NCBI GenBank assembly: GCA_021738725.1
Contig: JAIPBE010000024.1
Span: forward strand, 1 to 50,220
Reading direction: 5' to 3'
DNA from: Saprospiraceae bacterium
GTDB lineage: Bacteria; Bacteroidota; Bacteroidia; Chitinophagales; Saprospiraceae
DNA length: 50,220 nucleotides
Position numbers and translations under genes: made by a program. The notes under the pieces were generated by a model. That model worked only from the letters and a program-made list of their open reading frames with translations. It searched no databases and was not told the DNA's origin. Positions 27,065 to 36,267 of this stretch are shown here, one piece after another. Position 1 is the first letter of the stretch. Every line of letters begins with the position of its first letter.

Positions 27065-30000
27065 TTATCTGGCGATCTGCAGTCGAATAGCATACGGACG
27101 TACTCCATCCCACAAACGCAGGAAGTATTGTCCAGAAGGCACATCTGGCATATAGATGGCATGACGCAAGGGTGATGCATTGAAGTCGACCGAACCAGCA
27201 TACACCTGCTGACCCAGAATGTCAAGGACATCATAGTGGAGCATACCAATGGGCTTGCCGGTCAATTCCAGAGTGAACAATCCGTTCGACGGGTTGGGCA
27301 ATATTTGGATGCCGGTCAGGAATGCCGGTAATTCAATGGAGGTATTGTCTACCTGCACAACTTGAATCACCGTATCTGATCCACAAGCATTGGAGGCGAT
27401 CAATTGCACATTATATGCGCCAAATTCAGAGAATACATGTTCAGCATCTATATCCAGACTTGTCGCTGCGGGCTCAAATTCCCACTTGTAGCAGGTACCA
27501 AATTCAGTGATATTGGTAAAGGATACATCCAGCAGATCTGCCACATATGTGAAAGATGCATTCGGGATCGTGTCAAACAATCGGATATAATCGGTCAGGA
27601 GGAGTGTATCCGTCCAACCTGTACCACTGGCAATCAGCTGAACATCATAGATACCTGGCGTGGTATAGGTGATGCTTGGGTTCTGGGCAGTAGATGTCTC
27701 TGGTGACCCCCCTTCAAAGGTCCAGGCCCAAGTGTCTGGCATCTGCTCTGAGAGATCCTCAAAATCGACGATCATACTGGACGCACAAGCCTCCCGAATG
27801 TCTGAACTGAAGTTGGCTACCTTGTCGAAAAAGACATGTATCGGCTGGCAGTATGTACTGATTCCGCATTCGTTGCCGACCAGCAGCGTGACATGATAGA
27901 GACCTTCTTTTTCGAATTTATGAACAGGGTTCTCTTTGAAACTGGTATACCCGTCACCGAAATTCCAGTTGTACGTCTGGCTATTGATGGAAGTGCTGTA
28001 GAATTCAACCATACTATCGATGTTCACATTGGAATAACCAGCTTCCGGTGCAATGCCGACAATGATATAATTCGTCTGGACCAAAGTATCAAAACCGGAT
28101 GCGCCGGAGACAATCAGGGTAACTGTGTAATCACCTGCATTGTTATAGATCACTACAGGATTCTCGTCCGTCGAAGATGCAGGCTCGCCACCCGGGAATG
28201 ACCATTCCCATCCTGTTGCATTCGGTGAACTGGAATTGCTGAATGTGATCTCTACCGGAGCACATCCACTTGTAACATCCGCTTTAAAGCCAGCGGTCAG
28301 AGGCAAGGTGATCTCCACGATTTCAGTGTAGGTATCGACACCACATTCGTTGGTCACTGTCAAAGCGACCACATAATTGCCTTCCGCTTCATACTGATGG
28401 ACTGGGTTCTCTTCGTTGCTCGTCGCCCCGTCTCCAAAATCCCAGTCGAAGGTAGATCCATAGAGAGACGTATTGGTGAATGTCACTAGTCCTTCCCCAT
28501 CCTTGGTGAAACTTGCTTGCGGGGAGGTGATCGCTTCAATATATTCTACCAAGACCACGGTATCTGCCCCGGCAGGATTGGTAACGATCAAGGTAACATC
28601 ATACAAACCAGGAGCCTCATAGACCACAACCGGGTTTTGATCTGCAGAAGTAGTCGGGTTTCCGCCAGGGAAGGACCACGCATAAGAAGTGATATTCTCA
28701 GCGCTGTTATCTATAAATGTCACTTCAAACGGCGTACAACCCGTCACTGGACTGGCAGAGAAATCAGCTGTAGGAGGTGCCGTAATGGTCACGATCTTTT
28801 CGATTGTATAGTCACCACAGGCATTCGTTGCCGTCAGGGTGACCAGATAATCGCCTTCATCCATGTAGACATGAGTTGGATTCTCATCCGTACTGCTAGA
28901 GCCATCTCCAAAGTCCCAATCCAGGCTGACCCAATCCTGTGTTTCGTTGGTAAACTTCACTGTGTCGGGAAGCGCCAGTTCGGAGGAGAACGTACCTGTG
29001 GGCACATCATTGACGATAATATAATCCATCAGGGTCACCGAATTACTTCCTGCAGCATTGATGGCCGTCAGGGTCACGCTGAATTTTCCTTTGGACTGAT
29101 AGACCACCGTTGGATTTTGCATCGTCGAGGAAGAAGGCGTTCCACCGGGGAATTGCCACATCCAGGATGTGGTATTGGGTGAAGATTCGTCCAGGAAGTT
29201 CACCGTCAACGGAGCGCATCCGACTGTCTCGTCAGCTGAAAATTCAGGGATCGGAGGTGTGACGATAGTGATATATTCAGAATAATAGGTCGTTCCGCAC
29301 TGATTGGTGACAGATAAAGTCACTTCATAAACTCCATCTTCTTCATAGGTATGAACCGGGTTTTCTTCGAAGCTGAAATTACCATCTCCAAACTCCCAGT
29401 AGTAGGACACACCACCGTCGGAAAGGTTGAAGAAGGTCACGAAGTCCTCATCGATGATCACTTCGAAATAGGGCACGGGCACATCCAGCACATTGATATA
29501 CTCCGTCTTGGTAATCTCATCAGATCCAGCTGCATTGGACACCTCCAGTGTGACGGAGTAAAGTCCCTTGTTCGCATAGGTCACGATCGGGTTCTGCAAG
29601 GTCGAAAAGGACGGTGTACCTCCGGGGAAGGACCAGTACCAGGTATCCGGATTATTGACACTCTGATCAGTAAAATGAACGGTCAACGGTGCGCATCCTT
29701 CTACCTCATCTGCTGTAAACTGACCGTTCGGTGGTGCGTTGGGCACGCAACTCGACAGGCACCAACCACTACCACCATTGGTATAACCGTTAATATCGCT
29801 GATAGAGCCGTTTGACCAGATCGTTGTATTATTGACAGCCGGAGCCATTATGGTGTTTGAACCGGCAGCGTCATGGTCACAAGAAAAGTTGTGACCAATT
29901 TCGTGTGAGACCATTACCCGCATCAGACTGGTATTGGATGTCCAGTCCTGAAGACAATGGTATCCGAAACTGTTGCAGATACCGCTCAGATAGGCGATAC

Positions 30001-30979
30001 CGATCGTGCTACCAGCAAAATCTCGGTCAGACCAAAGTCCTGCGACGTCTGTATCCACAGAGAATCCTCCGCTGTTCCCCCAGTTTCTGAAGCTGCTGAG
30101 CAAGGTACCGGCGTCATTGCTGCTCGACCATGGATCACAAGTGCTACAGTCTGAGAACCAATATTCAACAATATCAAACTCATAGGTATGCTGCAACTGG
30201 CCGTTGTTGTACTGACCTTCTACGAGGTTCATTACCAGATCGATCCGGTTCTGAGCCCCTCCGGCACCTCCATATTCGTCGAAAAACATATAGTCGCAGG
30301 CAGCACCGTATTCGACTTGCTTGCAGGCACTGCCGACAACACCGGCCATATCTCCGTCATGATCCGGATCATGCCCCACCTTTCCGTGGTCGTCAGACTG
30401 ATGGAGGGACATGTCTGAACCACACATCATTTCCTGAACCGATTTGGAGATCGAGGCCTCATAGACCACAATCAGATTCTGGTCAGCATCTGGCAAGTAA
30501 TACCAGAGCGGTTCTATCATATATTCCTTCCCATTCTGTGCAAATGCACCCCCGATCATGTCTTTGTCGATCAACAGGCGAATTTCGCCTCCCTGAACCG
30601 ATTGAATCTCTCCGGCATAGGTCGTGTTAGGTCGAGCAGGGAGTTCCTTCACGCCTGTGGCTGTTGATAGAAATATCTTGGCATTCGCTCTCCGAACAGG
30701 ATTCGGGAAGAGCGTCATAGGTATGGTCATGCCCCCCAGTGCCAAGGTCATATCTACCCGGCTTTTGTTGGCCTGTGCATATGTATAGATGGCTTCAAGA
30801 TCCAATTGGAAAACTTGATAAGTGGCGACTTCTGGCAGGACTGCCTGTGCCTCAAGATCCACAATGGATCCCTGAAACGTTGCTTGAGCATTGATCTGAA
30901 TTGGCCCGCTAAAAGCCAAAAAGACAAAAAGGAGCATAGCTATGCCCATTCTGCCAAAGGTAGAATTCACTCGCATCAT
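27065..30979 (-). CDS. Secreted M12B/reprolysin-like metalloprotease with ten PKD domains and T9SS sorting domain
   Basis: 1,304 residues from ATG 30979 (MMRVNSTFGRMG). The longer frame to 31048 does not begin with a signal peptide. A signal peptide ends near 'INAQA', then comes a propeptide-like region. The catalytic domain has 'SHEIGHNFSCDHD' (HExxHxxxxxHD) followed by 'NTIMAP', the Met-turn, as in reprolysin-like zinc proteases. Ten PKD domains follow, alternating a 'WxFPGGxPxxSxxQNP' type with a shorter 'WxFGDGxxSxxENPxHxY' type. The last 75 or so residues ('ILPNPSNGLFTLEL', 'DILGQQVY', 'GQYFLRL') are a type A T9SS domain. It is predicted to be secreted or surface-bound and to degrade extracellular protein. 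Confidence 0.93.
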   Translation of the reverse strand: MMRVNSTFGRMGIAMLLFVFLAFSGPIQINAQATFQGSIVDLEAQAVLPEVATYQVFQLDLEAIYTYAQANKSRVDMTLALGGMTIPMTLFPNPVRRANAKIFLSTATGVKELPARPNTTYAGEIQSVQGGEIRLLIDKDMIGGAFAQNGKEYMIEPLWYYLPDADQNLIVVYEASISKSVQEMMCGSDMSLHQSDDHGKVGHDPDHDGDMAGVVGSACKQVEYGAACDYMFFDEYGGAGGAQNRIDLVMNLVEGQYNNGQLQHTYEFDIVEYWFSDCSTCDPWSSSNDAGTLLSSFRNWGNSGGFSVDTDVAGLWSDRDFAGSTIGIAYLSGICNSFGYHCLQDWTSNTSLMRVMVSHEIGHNFSCDHDAAGSNTIMAPAVNNTTIWSNGSISDINGYTNGGSGWCLSSCVPNAPPNGQFTADEVEGCAPLTVHFTDQSVNNPDTWYWSFPGGTPSFSTLQNPIVTYANKGLYSVTLEVSNAAGSDEITKTEYINVLDVPVPYFEVIIDEDFVTFFNLSDGGVSYYWEFGDGNFSFEENPVHTYEEDGVYEVTLSVTNQCGTTYYSEYITIVTPPIPEFSADETVGCAPLTVNFLDESSPNTTSWMWQFPGGTPSSSTMQNPTVVYQSKGKFSVTLTAINAAGSNSVTLMDYIIVNDVPTGTFSSELALPDTVKFTNETQDWVSLDWDFGDGSSSTDENPTHVYMDEGDYLVTLTATNACGDYTIEKIVTITAPPTADFSASPVTGCTPFEVTFIDNSAENITSYAWSFPGGNPTTSADQNPVVVYEAPGLYDVTLIVTNPAGADTVVLVEYIEAITSPQASFTKDGEGLVTFTNTSLYGSTFDWDFGDGATSNEENPVHQYEAEGNYVVALTVTNECGVDTYTEIVEITLPLTAGFKADVTSGCAPVEITFSNSSSPNATGWEWSFPGGEPASSTDENPVVIYNNAGDYTVTLIVSGASGFDTLVQTNYIIVGIAPEAGYSNVNIDSMVEFYSTSINSQTYNWNFGDGYTSFKENPVHKFEKEGLYHVTLLVGNECGISTYCQPIHVFFDKVANFSSDIREACASSMIVDFEDLSEQMPDTWAWTFEGGSPETSTAQNPSITYTTPGIYDVQLIASGTGWTDTLLLTDYIRLFDTIPNASFTYVADLLDVSFTNITEFGTCYKWEFEPAATSLDIDAEHVFSEFGAYNVQLIASNACGSDTVIQVVQVDNTSIELPAFLTGIQILPNPSNGLFTLELTGKPIGMLHYDVLDILGQQVYAGSVDFNASPLRHAIYMPDVPSGQYFLRLWDGVRPYAIRLQIAR

Positions 30980-31222
30980 AGGGTTAATTGATGTTGAATA
31001 GTTCCGCGTATAATGTGCGAAATTACATGAATTGAAGATGAAAATCAAAGCCGCAGCTTCAAGAATGACCGGATTTTGACAAGTTTGATCCGAATACAGT
31101 CGTGTTCAAACAAAAATATTGGGAGGACCCCATTTTCAAAATCTGATAATCCGCTAATAGTCAGCATCCTCGCGCATCCACGAAAACGTAAATATGGCAT
31201 ATCGATTTTATGCGTTGTACGC

Positions 31223-31230
31223 TAACTTTG
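31223..31230 (+). promoter_or_regulatory. Putative -7 promoter element of the small secreted-protein gene
   Basis: TAACTTTG matches TAnnTTTG and ends 12 bases before ATG 31243. No clear -33 element is visible. Short leaders of this kind are also seen for rpmI. Confidence 0.45.
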
Positions 31231-31242
31231 AGCTGATTACCC

Positions 31243-31585
31243 ATGAAGCAAATCCCGCTCATAACTTTTTTCTTTCTGATCTTACAGATTGCGCCCCTGA
31301 TTGCGCCAGCACAATCCAGCCAGCCAGACCCATTCGATGCAGTAAAATCCGGTTCTTCAAAGGCCCAGCATGATCTGACTGCCAGCGGGAAAAAAATTCA
31401 GGTTAAGACGATCTTTTTTCAGAATTACCTCCTCCCCAACCCTTCTCAAGGGCGAAGATGCGCTGATGGTGGCACTCAGGGAGAATCGACAAACTGCGGA
31501 CCTGACCACGATCGTCAGAGCATCACATCTGAAAGAATTATCCATTCAGAAACGGGATGTCAACGATCTGTTCACCAAACATTAA
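31243..31585 (+). pseudogene. Small secreted protein gene, apparently frameshifted
   Basis: ATG 31243 opens with a clear signal peptide (MKQIPLITFFFLILQIAP, cleavage after APAQ), then 'DPFDAVKSGSSK' and 'ASGKKIQVKTIFF'. Soon afterwards this frame turns into low-complexity nonsense and runs antisense into ruvB. The +1 frame from about 31418 instead reads sensibly ('LLKGEDALMVALRENRQ', '[18 protein letters not shown]') and stops at TAA 31583-31585. The switch lies near A7 (31390-31396) or T6 (31414-31419), so a one-base insertion there joins the two halves into about 114 residues. It may be a true frameshift mutation or an assembly indel. The protein family is not recognised. Confidence 0.6.
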
Positions 31586-32607
31586 AACAGGACATCCTGT
31601 CGACCCGGCGGTACGATCCCCATATGCTTGTAGGCCTTGGGCGTGGCTTCCCGACCCCGCGGTGTTCGATGGATAAAGCCCTCCATGATGAGAAACGGCT
31701 CGTGCACTTCTTCAATGTTGCCCGACTCCTCGCCGACTGCGGTGGCGATGGTCGACAATCCAACCGGACCACCACCAAATTTCTCGATGATGGTTCTCAG
31801 TATTCGGTTATCCATCTCATCCAACCCGCCTTCATCGACCTGAAGAGCCGCGAGAGCCATCCTCGAAATAGATAGATCGATCACACCGGTTCCCTTGACC
31901 ATGGCAAAATCGCGCACCCTTCTCAGTAATGCATTGGCAATTCGAGGCGTGCCGCGGCTGCGACGGGCGATCTCGGAGATGCCATCATCCTCAACCGCTA
32001 TGCCCAGGAGGTTTGCGGACCGATGCAGGATCTTGGTCAGGGTCAGGACATCGTAATAATCCAGGTGACAACTGATGCCAAATCGCGCCCGCATGGGAGC
32101 CGTCAACAATCCCATTCGGGTGGTGGCGCCTACCAGTGTAAAGGGTGCCAGAGCAAGTTGTATGGACCGGGCATTCGGTCCGGAATCGATCAAAATATCG
32201 ATCCTAAAATCTTCCATGGCGGAATAGAGATATTCCTCTACCACCGTGTTCAGCCGGTGGATCTCGTCAATGAACAACACATCACCCTCTTCCAGGTTGG
32301 TCAACAGACCCGCCAGATCACCTGGCTTCTCCAGGACAGGACCAGAAGACATTTTCAGGTCCGCTCCCAATTCATTGGCGATGATGCAGGACAGGGTGGT
32401 CTTGCCCAAACCGGGAGGCCCGTGCAAGAGGACATGATCCAGGCTTTCATCCCGCATCCGAGCAGCCTGGATGAAGATCCTCAAATTCTCGACGATCTTG
32501 TCCTGACCACTGAAGTCACTCAACTCCTGAGGACGCAGGGTCTTGTCCACCTGTCGTTCTTCAGGGGGCATCAGGCGATCATCGGCATCCAAAAGCGGGT
32601 TTTTCAT
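31582..32607 (-). CDS. ruvB: Holliday junction branch-migration ATPase RuvB
   Basis: 341 residues, normal length. Residues 20-35 carry '[19 protein letters not shown]', the Walker A GPPGLGKT is at 63-70, Walker B '[10 protein letters not shown]' is at about 111-120, '[18 protein letters not shown]' is the sensor region, and the C-terminal winged helix has '[11 protein letters not shown]' and '[10 protein letters not shown]'. RuvB hexamers drive branch migration with RuvA. No ruvA is nearby. The gene starts one base after the stop of an upstream lipoprotein gene and shares its final TTAA with the convergent small gene. Confidence 0.97.
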   Translation of the reverse strand: MKNPLLDADDRLMPPEERQVDKTLRPQELSDFSGQDKIVENLRIFIQAARMRDESLDHVLLHGPPGLGKTTLSCIIANELGADLKMSSGPVLEKPGDLAGLLTNLEEGDVLFIDEIHRLNTVVEEYLYSAMEDFRIDILIDSGPNARSIQLALAPFTLVGATTRMGLLTAPMRARFGISCHLDYYDVLTLTKILHRSANLLGIAVEDDGISEIARRSRGTPRIANALLRRVRDFAMVKGTGVIDLSISRMALAALQVDEGGLDEMDNRILRTIIEKFGGGPVGLSTIATAVGEESGNIEEVHEPFLIMEGFIHRTPRGREATPKAYKHMGIVPPGRQDVLF

Positions 32608-32608
32608 A

Positions 32609-33259
32609 TCAATGATTTCTCACCAGGATCACAAAAGGTTCACGGAGTGCAAAGGGTGTTTCGCAGATTGCTTCATCCGGCTCGTTCTGACAAACCAGAT
32701 CACCTCTGCAGTCGAAAAGATAATGACCTTTTGCGGATTCGAAGCCATAAACGATGGTGGTCCCCATCTGATATTTTGTCACCAGGTCGGGGTCCAGTTG
32801 TTCCATGATCTGTGTCAGCCATGGTGTATTGTAGGGATCACTGGTCTGCACGCAGTGTCGCCGGGGTGGCTTGATCCCACCGGTACCTTCCGGTGGTCCT
32901 GTCCGAACAGGGGTGCAACTGAGGATACGTACAGGCAGGGCCTCGGCCGTACAGGCATAAACAGACAGACTATCCGGGGCATAAGAAATACGATAAACCC
33001 CTTCCGGATAAAAAGAGACTGGTTCTTCGAGGAAGGAGACGGGGAGCAGGTCAGGTCCTGAGGCAGGGTGTAGGACAAACTGACATCCACTTTGACCGGA
33101 TGCATCCAGCACCGTCACTTCCACGGATGATGATCCATTTTGCAAGCTGGTGGCGGGTTGGTGACAGGAGGTTGCTGCCACCAGGAGAAAAATAAGGATG
33201 TACGCCTGAAGTCTCCAGTAGAAAGCAGGGCGAATTGTTGGTGTGTTGGGGATGATCAA
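32609..33259 (-). CDS. Lipoprotein of unknown function between iscA and ruvB
   Basis: 216 residues if it starts at TTG 33259, which overlaps the TGA stop of the iscA-type gene as TTGA. The longer frame also begins with TTG (33280), and no in-frame ATG precedes the signal. A hydrophobic stretch '[14 protein letters not shown]' ends in a lipobox Cys. The mature part is cysteine-rich ('[15 protein letters not shown]', '[13 protein letters not shown]', '[15 protein letters not shown]'). Its position inside an iscA-ruvB operon suggests co-transcription, not function. I do not recognise the family. Confidence 0.75.
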   Translation of the reverse strand: MIIPNTPTIRPAFYWRLQAYILIFLLVAATSCHQPATSLQNGSSSVEVTVLDASGQSGCQFVLHPASGPDLLPVSFLEEPVSFYPEGVYRISYAPDSLSVYACTAEALPVRILSCTPVRTGPPEGTGGIKPPRRHCVQTSDPYNTPWLTQIMEQLDPDLVTKYQMGTTIVYGFESAKGHYLFDCRGDLVCQNEPDEAICETPFALREPFVILVRNH

Positions 33260-33618
33260 GCGTTGAATGACGTACCGCAACCACAGGTGTCGGTGGCATT
33301 GGGGTTGTTGAACACAAATCCCCGGTTGTTCAAACCATTAGACCAGTCGATCTCGATCCCCATCAAATAGAGTTGATGCGCTCGTTGCATGACGATGGGA
33401 AGGCCTCCCACTTCAAATACCTCATCGTTGTCTTTCTTGACATCGAATCCCAGCACATAGGTGAATCCGCTGCATCCACCACCCTTCACGCCGACACGGA
33501 GGAAATGGTCATCCGGGATGGCTTCGTCCTGGCGGATCTTGTTCAATGCCTGAATCGCCCCTTCAGTCAGGCTGATGGGTTGGGTATCGATGGTATTGGT
33601 TGGTACGGCCATTTTCAT
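33256..33618 (-). CDS. Iron-sulfur cluster assembly protein, IscA/SufA/ErpA (HesB) family
   Basis: 120 residues from ATG 33618 (MKMAVPTNT). ATG 33612 is equally possible, and the open frame reaches 33672. The family pattern is clear: 'ISLTEGAIQALNKI', 'LRVGVKGGGCSGFTYVLGF', 'DWSNGLNNRGFVFNNPNA' and the C-terminal 'CGCGTSF'. The three conserved cysteines (GGGC, then CGC) bind Fe or a [2Fe-2S] cluster for delivery to apoproteins. It is first in a (-) operon with the lipoprotein and ruvB. No other suf or isc gene is in the window. Confidence 0.93.
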   Translation of the reverse strand: MKMAVPTNTIDTQPISLTEGAIQALNKIRQDEAIPDDHFLRVGVKGGGCSGFTYVLGFDVKKDNDEVFEVGGLPIVMQRAHQLYLMGIEIDWSNGLNNRGFVFNNPNATDTCGCGTSFNA

Positions 33619-33737
33619 TTCATTTTCGCTGACAAAATTACAAACAATTTGGAGGGCAATTGGTTCCCGCAAACAGATTGATCCTGTTTCTGCAGGTTGA
33701 TGTACTTTTGAGCACCCAACAGACGGTATCCACTCAT

Positions 33738-34268
33738 ATGACAGGCCTCGAAGTTCTTCTAGAAATTCTCAAACTGACCATCCCCGGATTGGTTGTCTTT
33801 ATCACGGTGTATGTGCTCCTCAAGCAGCTGACGGCCCAATTGCTTGTCAATCGCCAGATGGATCAGCGGATCGACGCCCAAAAGATCTCCATCCCTCATC
33901 GGCTGCAGGCCTATGAACGTCTGTCCCTCTATTGCGAACGCATCAGTATCCCCAATCTAGTGTTGCGTCTGCGCCACGAAGGCATGACGATGAACTCCCT
34001 GAAATGGGGGATGATGCAAGCCATCCAGCAAGAGTATGAACACAATGTCACCCAACAGGTATATGTGTCGGAGGCATTGTGGAAGATCCTGCGTATGGCT
34101 CGGGAACATATGATGACCATCCTCGATGCTACCTCGGAGTCACTGGATAAAGCATCCACGGCCGAACAATATATCCAGGCACTCTTCGAGTATCTGGATC
34201 GGCAGGAATCCGATCCCTTGCTCACTGCTTTGTCAGCCATCAAAAAAGAAGCTGCGTTACGGTTATGA
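33738..34268 (+). CDS. Bacteroidota membrane-anchored protein of unknown function
   Basis: 176 residues from ATG 33738 (MTGLEVLLEILKL). An in-frame start at 33660 precedes it without a signal. One N-terminal membrane helix ('LTIPGLVVFITVYVLL') is followed by a mostly helical cytoplasmic part with 'RLQAYERLSLYCERI' and 'WGMMQAIQQEYEHNVTQQVYVS'. I recall similar short Bacteroidota proteins but cannot give a role. The stop overlaps the start of the next gene as ATGA, so it is probably co-translated with the split 5'-nucleotidase genes. Confidence 0.8.
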   Translation: MTGLEVLLEILKLTIPGLVVFITVYVLLKQLTAQLLVNRQMDQRIDAQKISIPHRLQAYERLSLYCERISIPNLVLRLRHEGMTMNSLKWGMMQAIQQEYEHNVTQQVYVSEALWKILRMAREHMMTILDATSESLDKASTAEQYIQALFEYLDRQESDPLLTALSAIKKEAALRL

Positions 34269-35053
34269 CCCTGTTTGAAGATCGACGATGGCCGGCTGGT
34301 TGGCATGGATGCGTTCGGATCTTTGCAGGCTTCAGCCTGGTTCTTCTTCTCAGTGGTTGTGGGAAGACCTGGCATGAGGCCACCCACGAATATGTTCAAT
34401 ATTCGATCCAGGCGGACCTGCCGGCAGACAGTCTGCTGGAGGCCTACCTCGCTCCTTTGCGCCGGCAGTTGGCATTGACCATGGATGATACGATTGCAGA
34501 GGTCCAAGGTACCTTGACCTTGCAACAGCCCGAGTCTACGCTGGGCAACTTCCTGGCAGATCTGCTGGCTGAAGAGGCGACCCGGATCACGGGAACACCG
34601 GTTGATCTGGCTATTCAGAACTATGGTGGTATTCGGCGGAATTCTCTTCCAAAGGGTCCATTGCGCATGGGAATGATCTATGAGATCATGCCGTTTGATA
34701 ATATGCTGGTCGTCCTCGAACTGGATGCCTCCGGGTTGATCGCACTGATCGAGCATATGGCCAAACAAGGCGGCTGGCCCATTTCAAAAGATGTTCGCTA
34801 CCAGATACGAGAGGGCATTCCGCAGGCCATACTGGTAGATCATCGACCCATCGAGGAGGGCCGCACATATCGAGTTGCTATGCCGGATTATATCGCCAAA
34901 GGTGGCGATCGCTGTGATTTTCTTACCGCCTATCCCATGACCGATACAGGTGTGCTGGTGCGAGATGCCATTATCCAATATTGTCGCGACCGGCAAGCAT
35001 CCGGATATCTGATCGATGCTGGTCTCGATGGTCGGATCACTCAAATCCCCTGA
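34265..35053 (+). CDS. Lipoprotein with 5'-nucleotidase C-terminal domain
   Basis: 262 residues. An N-terminal lipoprotein signal ends 'FSLVLLLSGC' at about residue 32. The rest is the substrate-binding domain of UshA-type 5'-nucleotidases: 'ESTLGNFLADLLAEEA', 'DLAIQNYGGIRRNSLPKG', 'YEIMPFDNMLVVLEL' and 'YIAKGGDRCDFL'. It lacks the metallophosphatase domain, which is encoded by the next gene one base downstream. The pair could form a working two-chain enzyme in the cell envelope. Confidence 0.92.
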   Translation: MTLFEDRRWPAGWHGCVRIFAGFSLVLLLSGCGKTWHEATHEYVQYSIQADLPADSLLEAYLAPLRRQLALTMDDTIAEVQGTLTLQQPESTLGNFLADLLAEEATRITGTPVDLAIQNYGGIRRNSLPKGPLRMGMIYEIMPFDNMLVVLELDASGLIALIEHMAKQGGWPISKDVRYQIREGIPQAILVDHRPIEEGRTYRVAMPDYIAKGGDRCDFLTAYPMTDTGVLVRDAIIQYCRDRQASGYLIDAGLDGRITQIP

Positions 35054-35054
35054 T

Positions 35055-35981
35055 ATGAAGCGTCGTTCCTTCCTGAAAAAAACCTCTATCTCCGCTGCGG
35101 GCATGTTATTGTCTGGCGGATATCTGGCTGGGATGAGTGACCCTGAGCGGTACAAACTAACGGTCTTGCACACCAATGATGTGCACAGTCGTCTGGATCC
35201 TTTCCCGATGGATGGCAGTCGCCTGCAAGGGCTTGGAGGAGTGACGAGGAGAGCGGCAATGATCCAGAGAATTCGCCAGGAGGAACCACAGGTGTTGCTG
35301 CTGGATGCCGGCGATATGTTGCAGGGCACACCTTATTTCAATGTATTTGAAGGGGCTCCGGAATTTACAAGTATGTCCCGGATGGGGTATGATGTCGGCA
35401 TTCTGGGCAACCACGATTTTGATGGTGGGCTCGAATTGTTGGACAAGCAATGGCATCTGCTGGATTTGCCTATCCTCAATGCCAACTACAATGTCCAGGG
35501 AACGGTATTGGAAGGTCGGGTTACCGATTATCGAATCATAGAAAAAGGGCCGATCCGCATTGGCATTTTCGGTTTGGGGATCGAATTGGAGGGATTGGTA
35601 CCTGCATCGCTGCATGGAGGAGTCCGATATGAGAATCCATTGCCGGTCGCGGAACGCACGGCTCAGCTCTTGAAGAAGAAGGGATGTCATCTCGTGATCT
35701 GCCTGAGCCATCTGGGATATGAGTATCCGGAAGAAGACCGTATCTCGGATATTCTATTAGGTGAAAAAACCAGAAATATTGACATTATCATTGGTGGACA
35801 TACGCATACCTTTCTGGATCAGCCGACCGTGGTTCGGAATGCGGATGGCGAAGCTGTCTATATCGGACAGGTCGGCTGGGCCGGCGTCATCCTCGGCCGT
35901 ATGGATATCTGGTTCGAAAAGAACTACAAAAGGAAATGGTTCACCTGTTCATCAACCACCATTGGTGACATAAGAAATTGA
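35055..35981 (+). CDS. Metallophosphatase, 5'-nucleotidase N-terminal domain, with twin-arginine-like signal
   Basis: 308 residues from ATG 35055 (MKRRSFLKKTSISAAGM). The start resembles a Tat signal, with the twin arginine at the beginning and 'SAAGMLLSGG' as hydrophobic core. Metal-site motifs follow in order: 'LHTNDVHSR', 'LLLDAGDMLQGTPYF', 'GILGNHDFD', 'CLSHLGYE' and 'GGHTHTF'. This is the catalytic half of a UshA-type nucleotidase; the binding half is the preceding gene. The twin-gene arrangement with the C-domain gene first is also known from other Bacteroidota. Confidence 0.93.
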   Translation: MKRRSFLKKTSISAAGMLLSGGYLAGMSDPERYKLTVLHTNDVHSRLDPFPMDGSRLQGLGGVTRRAAMIQRIRQEEPQVLLLDAGDMLQGTPYFNVFEGAPEFTSMSRMGYDVGILGNHDFDGGLELLDKQWHLLDLPILNANYNVQGTVLEGRVTDYRIIEKGPIRIGIFGLGIELEGLVPASLHGGVRYENPLPVAERTAQLLKKKGCHLVICLSHLGYEYPEEDRISDILLGEKTRNIDIIIGGHTHTFLDQPTVVRNADGEAVYIGQVGWAGVILGRMDIWFEKNYKRKWFTCSSTTIGDIRN

Positions 35982-36267
35982 CAACCTGAACATTACCCGT
36001 TACGTTCAAAAGTGATTCTTCGTCTCAACCGGGGTAAGAAGGTGAGGGTCAGCGCCCTGAAATCGTGCTGCTAATTTTTTAAATTTTTCTCCATTCTTTC
36101 GTTCGGTTTGAGCTCACTTTTTGCCATTTTTGCATTCCTTCCTCACCTACCGTATTGCTGCACGGTAGTGAAGAAAACAGAGGCTCCGCGATTTATCGAT
36201 GGTGTTTTGACTCTTCCCTGGGAAGGACTGAATTTTATTGTACCGAACGAACCGAATCAGAGAAAAC

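Noticed and set aside
31243-31875. 210-codon reading of the small secreted protein running into ruvB
   Set aside because: After about residue 60 the text is unlike protein and is antisense to ruvB. The +1 frame with the TTAA stop fits better.
35982-36267. oriC beside dnaA
   Set aside because: No cluster of DnaA boxes or AT-rich unwinding repeats was seen upstream of dnaA, nor in the region after it.
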